This document shows, one piece after another, positions 60,006-64,000 of a DNA stretch of 64,000 nucleotides. Every line of letters begins with the position of its first letter. The stretch's first letter is position 1. The notes below the pieces were generated by a model. That model saw only the letters and a list, made by a program, of their open reading frames with translations, was not told where the DNA came from and did not search any database. This DNA is from Sapria himalayana (Eukaryota; Streptophyta; Magnoliopsida; Malpighiales; Rafflesiaceae), in NCBI GenBank assembly GCA_029783825.1, contig JAREIK010001332.1, positions 1,707,314 through 1,771,313 of the forward strand. The letters are read 5' to 3'. The position numbers were made by a program, and so were the translations under genes.

Positions 60006-60028
60006 TATATATATATATATATATATAT
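60006..60028 (+). repeat. (TA)n microsatellite
   Basis: About eleven TA units within the hAT interior. The 67-codon open frame across it is not supported as a gene. Confidence 0.85.
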
Positions 60029-60815
60029 GAGTGTATGTGAGACAGGTCACCTAAAAAGGCATATCAATCAAAGAAGCAAAAAATATAGTGTATTAGATTC
60101 AAGACAAACCCAACTTAGTGGTGGGGTCTTTCACGCTGGATCTAGTTCAACTTCATTGACCCCCTTCATATAATGTAATAATCATGGGTCTTCTAATTAG
60201 ATTTTTGGATGATCTTTAAGATAGTCAATATTATGTAGACTTACTTCAAGCATACTTATCATAGGATTCCTAGGTCCATAATTAAAAATGATATAATAAA
60301 ATAGTATAAGTTAGAAAATAATTAATAATTAACAAATTTAGGAAATTTAGCAGAGTAAAATATATGATGTCCAACATACAGACAAGTCATGATGATGTAT
60401 CATTTGCTCACCTCATTGCATACTATGTAGACTAAATGAAAACTTTTTATGTTTTTTTGAGATTTTTTATTCTCATGATGGATAGTCTTGCCATATATGA
60501 GTGTATGATGTGGATCTTTAGTAAATATGAATTCAGAAAATATATTTAGTATTACTTTCAATAATATATTTTAAAAAATAGAGTAGTTATTAATATATTT
60601 GTTTGGACTATTAGGATCGACTACTAGATAAGATATGTCATGTTAGGTACATGCGTCACATAATTAAGTTGATAGTAGTAGCAAGAATAAAAATTATTTC
60701 TCATTTTTAAAAAAAATAAGAAATTCACTAAAAATATCTTAGGATGCCTAACGGACAATAATTGTTTAGCAGTCTCTATTTGTTAGTAGGCCTAAAAAAG
60801 ATAAAAATTCAAATG

Positions 60816-61500
60816 GATATGAGACACCATTAGAATTACACCAAACTTTTGTTGGAGTCATGTTTTGGCTACCAACACATAATATCCAACCACACTAATA
60901 GTAAGAGTAACAAACTTATTATTGATATTTTAGATTGGGATAGAAGTATTTATTTTATGAAATTTTTAAAGATTTTCTATGACATGACGAACATGTATCT
61001 ATCTATCTGCACTCACACTACTTGCATTGCACTTAGGTACATATGCAACATTAGTAATATGTTTAGCAAGTATAAAGGTTACCCTACATTTAGTGTCATG
61101 ATTATTCAGATGAAAACTAAGTATTTGAAATATTAGTCTTCTATTCTAACTCTATATTATTTGGCTACCTATATGGATCCTAGTGTTAAGGTGGGAGGGG
61201 TAAAAAATATTTTGATATACATATCCATATGCATGAACTAGGTACACCAACCTAAAGGGTTCATTCATGAAAAATTAACTAACTCGCTTATATATTATGA
61301 CACTAGGTATAATAGTTATAGCCAGGTGCCGAGTATAGACACATGGACATAATATTCGAAGATGATAATTTCTCTATTTAGTTAGCCAAATGTAGATGAA
61401 AGGATGGTCCATCAAATAGGAGCAAGTTATCTCATTACTTATATATTGATTATTATTTCATCCTATAACATAATGATAATAAGAATTTAGACACTTTACT
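60816..61500 (+). pseudogene. hAT transposase remnant (RNase H-like catalytic region)
   Basis: In one frame from 60816: DMRHH, stop, NYTKLLLESCFGYQHI, which fits the plant hAT pattern D-V-x-T-R-W-N-S-T-Y-x-M-L-E with the Trp codon turned to TAG. The open stretch 60849-61136 continues with LDWDRSIYFMKFLKIFYDMTNMYLS, matching the helix pair after it (W-x-x-x-x-x-x-x-F-L-x-P-F-Y-x-x-T), and with MFSKYKGY. From about 61165, YMDPSVKVGGVKNIL resembles the conserved L-D-P-R-x-K segment. The BED zinc finger upstream and the C-terminal dimerisation region are not recognisable; a GATGATGATGATGATAAT tract near 61793 could be the acidic tail. Not functional. Confidence 0.72.
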
Positions 61501-62383
61501 ATGATGAAAATTATACAAATCTACATATATTGTGCTATCTAATATGATGCATGATCTACTGACTTTTAAAGTATCTAGCATAGTATTATAGTCTTTTTTT
61601 TGGTAGTCAGATATTATTTTAAATAGGAGATCAAGATTACAACCATCATAGAGATACTTACATGCATAAAGATTGAATAGATTCAAGTTTGGGCATTCAG
61701 GATAAGGAAAAAAAGATGACGATGGATGCTAATTCATGAGACATGGAAATCAAGGATATTAAGGGCACTAATGACATTTTTTGACACATTTATGATGATG
61801 ATGATGATAATCTGAATCTACATCTATACTACCACACCATTAATACTGATTAATGATTCTTGCTTCATGTAATAGTCATACTATGTTAGTGCTTGTTTAT
61901 CTTTATCATTCTTTATTTAATTATCAAATATACACTATTGATGTAGTGGACTAAACCTGTTATCATTTTTTTATTATTTTTATTTTTTTAATTTGATTAT
62001 TATTTATGCATTTTTCATATTATGCTTTTATTTTATTATTGATGAAATTAAATGTTTTTTTTAATCTTTTATTTGAGCCGAACCAAACATGATGTCAAGT
62101 CATGATTGTGATTTAAAATTTAAAATTTTAGTCAAGTTAAAATTTTATTTAATGAGGCCAAAACTAGCAAAAGATTGAACCTATGAACCAGCTTGAATCA
62201 ATATGGCCCACGCCATGCTAGCAAGGCCCAACATGGTCTAGCACTTTGTCGGCCAACCATACCATGCTAGGCCACTATTGTGGTTCTCATGTCATGCCCG
62301 ACACAACATGGTGACATGGTTGTGCCTCACTAAAATATGTCATGCCAATATGGCATGACCCATTTGGCACTTTTATGCTCTGT

Positions 62384-63600
62384 AGGCATAATAAATATGA
62401 TTCAAATTATAAATCCTACATTTTAGGAATGAATCATAATTATATCTATGTTGAAATTTATAAATAGTCTTATTATGATTATGCCTAGTCATTGAACAAA
62501 TACTATATAATTTGTGGAATGACTTGTTACCCACCAGTATTTAATACAGTTATCAACTATTGAGAACTTCCCAATGATGATTATCTCATAATATTCTTTT
62601 CGATACTTTATCACTAACATAATCTTTACCCTGATATCATTCATAGGTATTCACCTTTTAGGTAACTCATTAACTACCATTCATGGTTACTTCAACTATA
62701 TATTCTTATTCTCTGATCTCTGGTATCTTTCTCGATAAGAATTGATGTGGTAATAAAAATATTTATACTTTTGACTTCGTTAGCATTATACTCACTTAAT
62801 TATCATATACTTCACTTTGTATTTTTTAGTGGCAACCATACGACCAAATATAACTTATAATATTGTCACCACTATATGCATCACATCTATATGTGCTTGT
62901 CGCATGTCTTATTTATCACCATCCCCCACAAATATGTGACTATCACACTAAAGATGAAACCCTTAGAATAATATTCTATTTATTACTCAATATTAATTAA
63001 GTATAAGTTCCTTTAAGATATGCAAAATTGGGTGGCATTGAAAAATATTTATATTTTTAGCTTCATAAGTTACATTCTCGTAATGATTTAACATATCTTA
63101 AATTTAGGTTTTGGTATATGAGTTTGTCATATGCATTATGGTTAGAAGGATTGTCACTTATTTACTATCATATATGTGAATATATTTTGTAGCTTACCTA
63201 ACATCTTTTTTTGACTCCAACCATGCACAATCCTATCTATTTCTAAAATCATAATTTTAGACCTATTTAAATACCAACCATCGATCACCAAATAATATCA
63301 TAATTAATTACCATATTAGATTATCAAATAAAGCATCCATCATAATTTAAATATTATATCATCCTTAGATTCTTTTTTTTTTGCTTATAATTGGGGAGAA
63401 TAACATACAGTACAAATGAAAATTTGCCTCATATGAATCTTGGTGCCCAACCTCACCCCCTAGTAGAATTTAGGCTTCAAAACCTAAATCTCTCCAAAAT
63501 TAATCATTTTTACTTTGAATTACCCCTAGGAGAGGGTAATAATGTGCTCCCACCTTCTAGGATTTATGTTTATGTCATGTATTACCTTTTTGCTTTTAGA
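62384..63600 (-). repeat. Gyp-5 5' LTR, continuation after the hAT
   Basis: Resumes the LTR with GCATAATAAATATGATTCAA (compare 52630). It aligns with 52640-53800, including GGTGCCCAACCTCA...TTTGAATTACCC at 63440-63530 against 53690-53775. Homology breaks at about 63560-63600. The open frames here are chance. Confidence 0.65.
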
Positions 63601-63601
63601 T

Positions 63602-64000
63602 CACTACAAAAATGGAGTATTCTTTTTTCCTTAGAATTAATTTTTTTAAAAAAGAGGCTTGACTATGGGTTGGGTGGAAGATTATTTTTTTAAAAGAGAA
63701 GGGGTTATATGGTATTGCTTTGTGTGTTTAAATAGAGATGACATTGTTTACTCAATCAACCAAAAAGAAAGATTTTTTTTTGTTAGTTACAACAAATTAG
63801 CATTGGTCGTGATAATACATAGAGAAATGAGACTTAACTCTGGTTACAACATAGTTTATGAGGACACATTGATAATTAATAGACAAGGTAAACTCATGTC
63901 ACGACACAATTCAATCACAATACTATTTTTCGATGTCAAAACAATTTGATATCATGAAAAAAATTAGTGTTCATTTGATAGAGTAGATAAAATAATAGAA
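63602..64000. other. Unassigned; possible CACTA-type terminus at the start
   Basis: The LTR alignment ends where CACTACAAAAATGGAG begins, which resembles a CACTA transposon end (CACTACAAGAAAA). What follows up to the window edge has no recognisable coding sequence; two open frames of about 100 codons have no family features. The other end, if present, is outside the window. Confidence 0.3.

Larger units (their letters stand above)
58191..62375 (+). mobile_element. 4.2 kb hAT transposon with transposase remnants
   Basis: The left end TAGAGGTGTTAAATGGG and the right end CCCATTTGGCACTTTTA are related inverted repeats. GC-rich blocks full of CATGGCATGG-type words follow each end, as in the 471 bp element at 20463. 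The flanks rejoin as an uninterrupted LTR when compared with 52600-52640. The duplication is imperfect: TGCTTTAG (58183-58190) against TGCTCTGT (62376-62383). The interior holds a long AAAAAAT array and a degenerate hAT transposase in the + orientation. Confidence 0.8.

Noticed and set aside
63391..63949. Two + strand frames of about 100 codons at the right edge
   Set aside because: The first is mostly LTR sequence in antisense; the second has no recognisable domain. Not enough to call a gene.

Overview
The window looks like gene-poor, heterochromatic DNA from a flowering plant. It is strongly AT-rich and consists almost entirely of decayed transposable elements nested in one another. I see no host protein gene, tRNA, rRNA or CRISPR array. 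Nearly every open frame over 60 codons is a fragment of an element protein or a chance frame. The species cannot be named from this sequence.

Layout. 1-2.3 kb: 3' end of a Ty1/copia element (Copia-1). 4.5-10.5 kb: a Tork-like copia element (Copia-2), split by a solo copia LTR at 6355-7744 with TAAGG duplications. 11.3-18.1 kb: a Ty3/gypsy Athila-like element on the + strand (Gyp-1) with two ~2.3 kb LTRs. 18.1-23.6 kb: a minus-strand LTR of the same family, itself carrying a probable solo LTR (18433-20327) and a 471 bp hAT-type element (20463-20933). 23.6-38.1 kb: + strand members of the family, with two gag copies, two protease copies, an env-like ORF remnant and an LTR holding a hAT end. 38.5-64 kb: minus-strand members in the order LTR, internal, LTR, internal, LTR, interrupted by a structurally complete copia element (Copia-3, 43432-52004, duplication CTTTC) and by a 4.2 kb hAT element with transposase remnants (58191-62375).

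The most interesting object is the Athila-like family. In every internal region visible here, the reverse transcriptase, RNase H and integrase are missing. What stays is either gag plus protease, or a different unrecognised ORF with a conserved tyrosine-rich motif and three 19-residue repeats. Both are followed by the element's 3' pol-end motif. The LTRs carry ~52/104 bp tandem arrays built around CATGACTTTGTGTTACA. This looks like a non-autonomous family moved by a partner element that is not in the window.

Nothing here forms a working pathway. Relative ages follow from nesting: the LTRs of the gypsy family came first; Copia-3, the solo LTRs and the hAT elements came later. LTR and element ends without a stated duplication are approximate, generally within tens of bases. 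All homologies were judged by eye.
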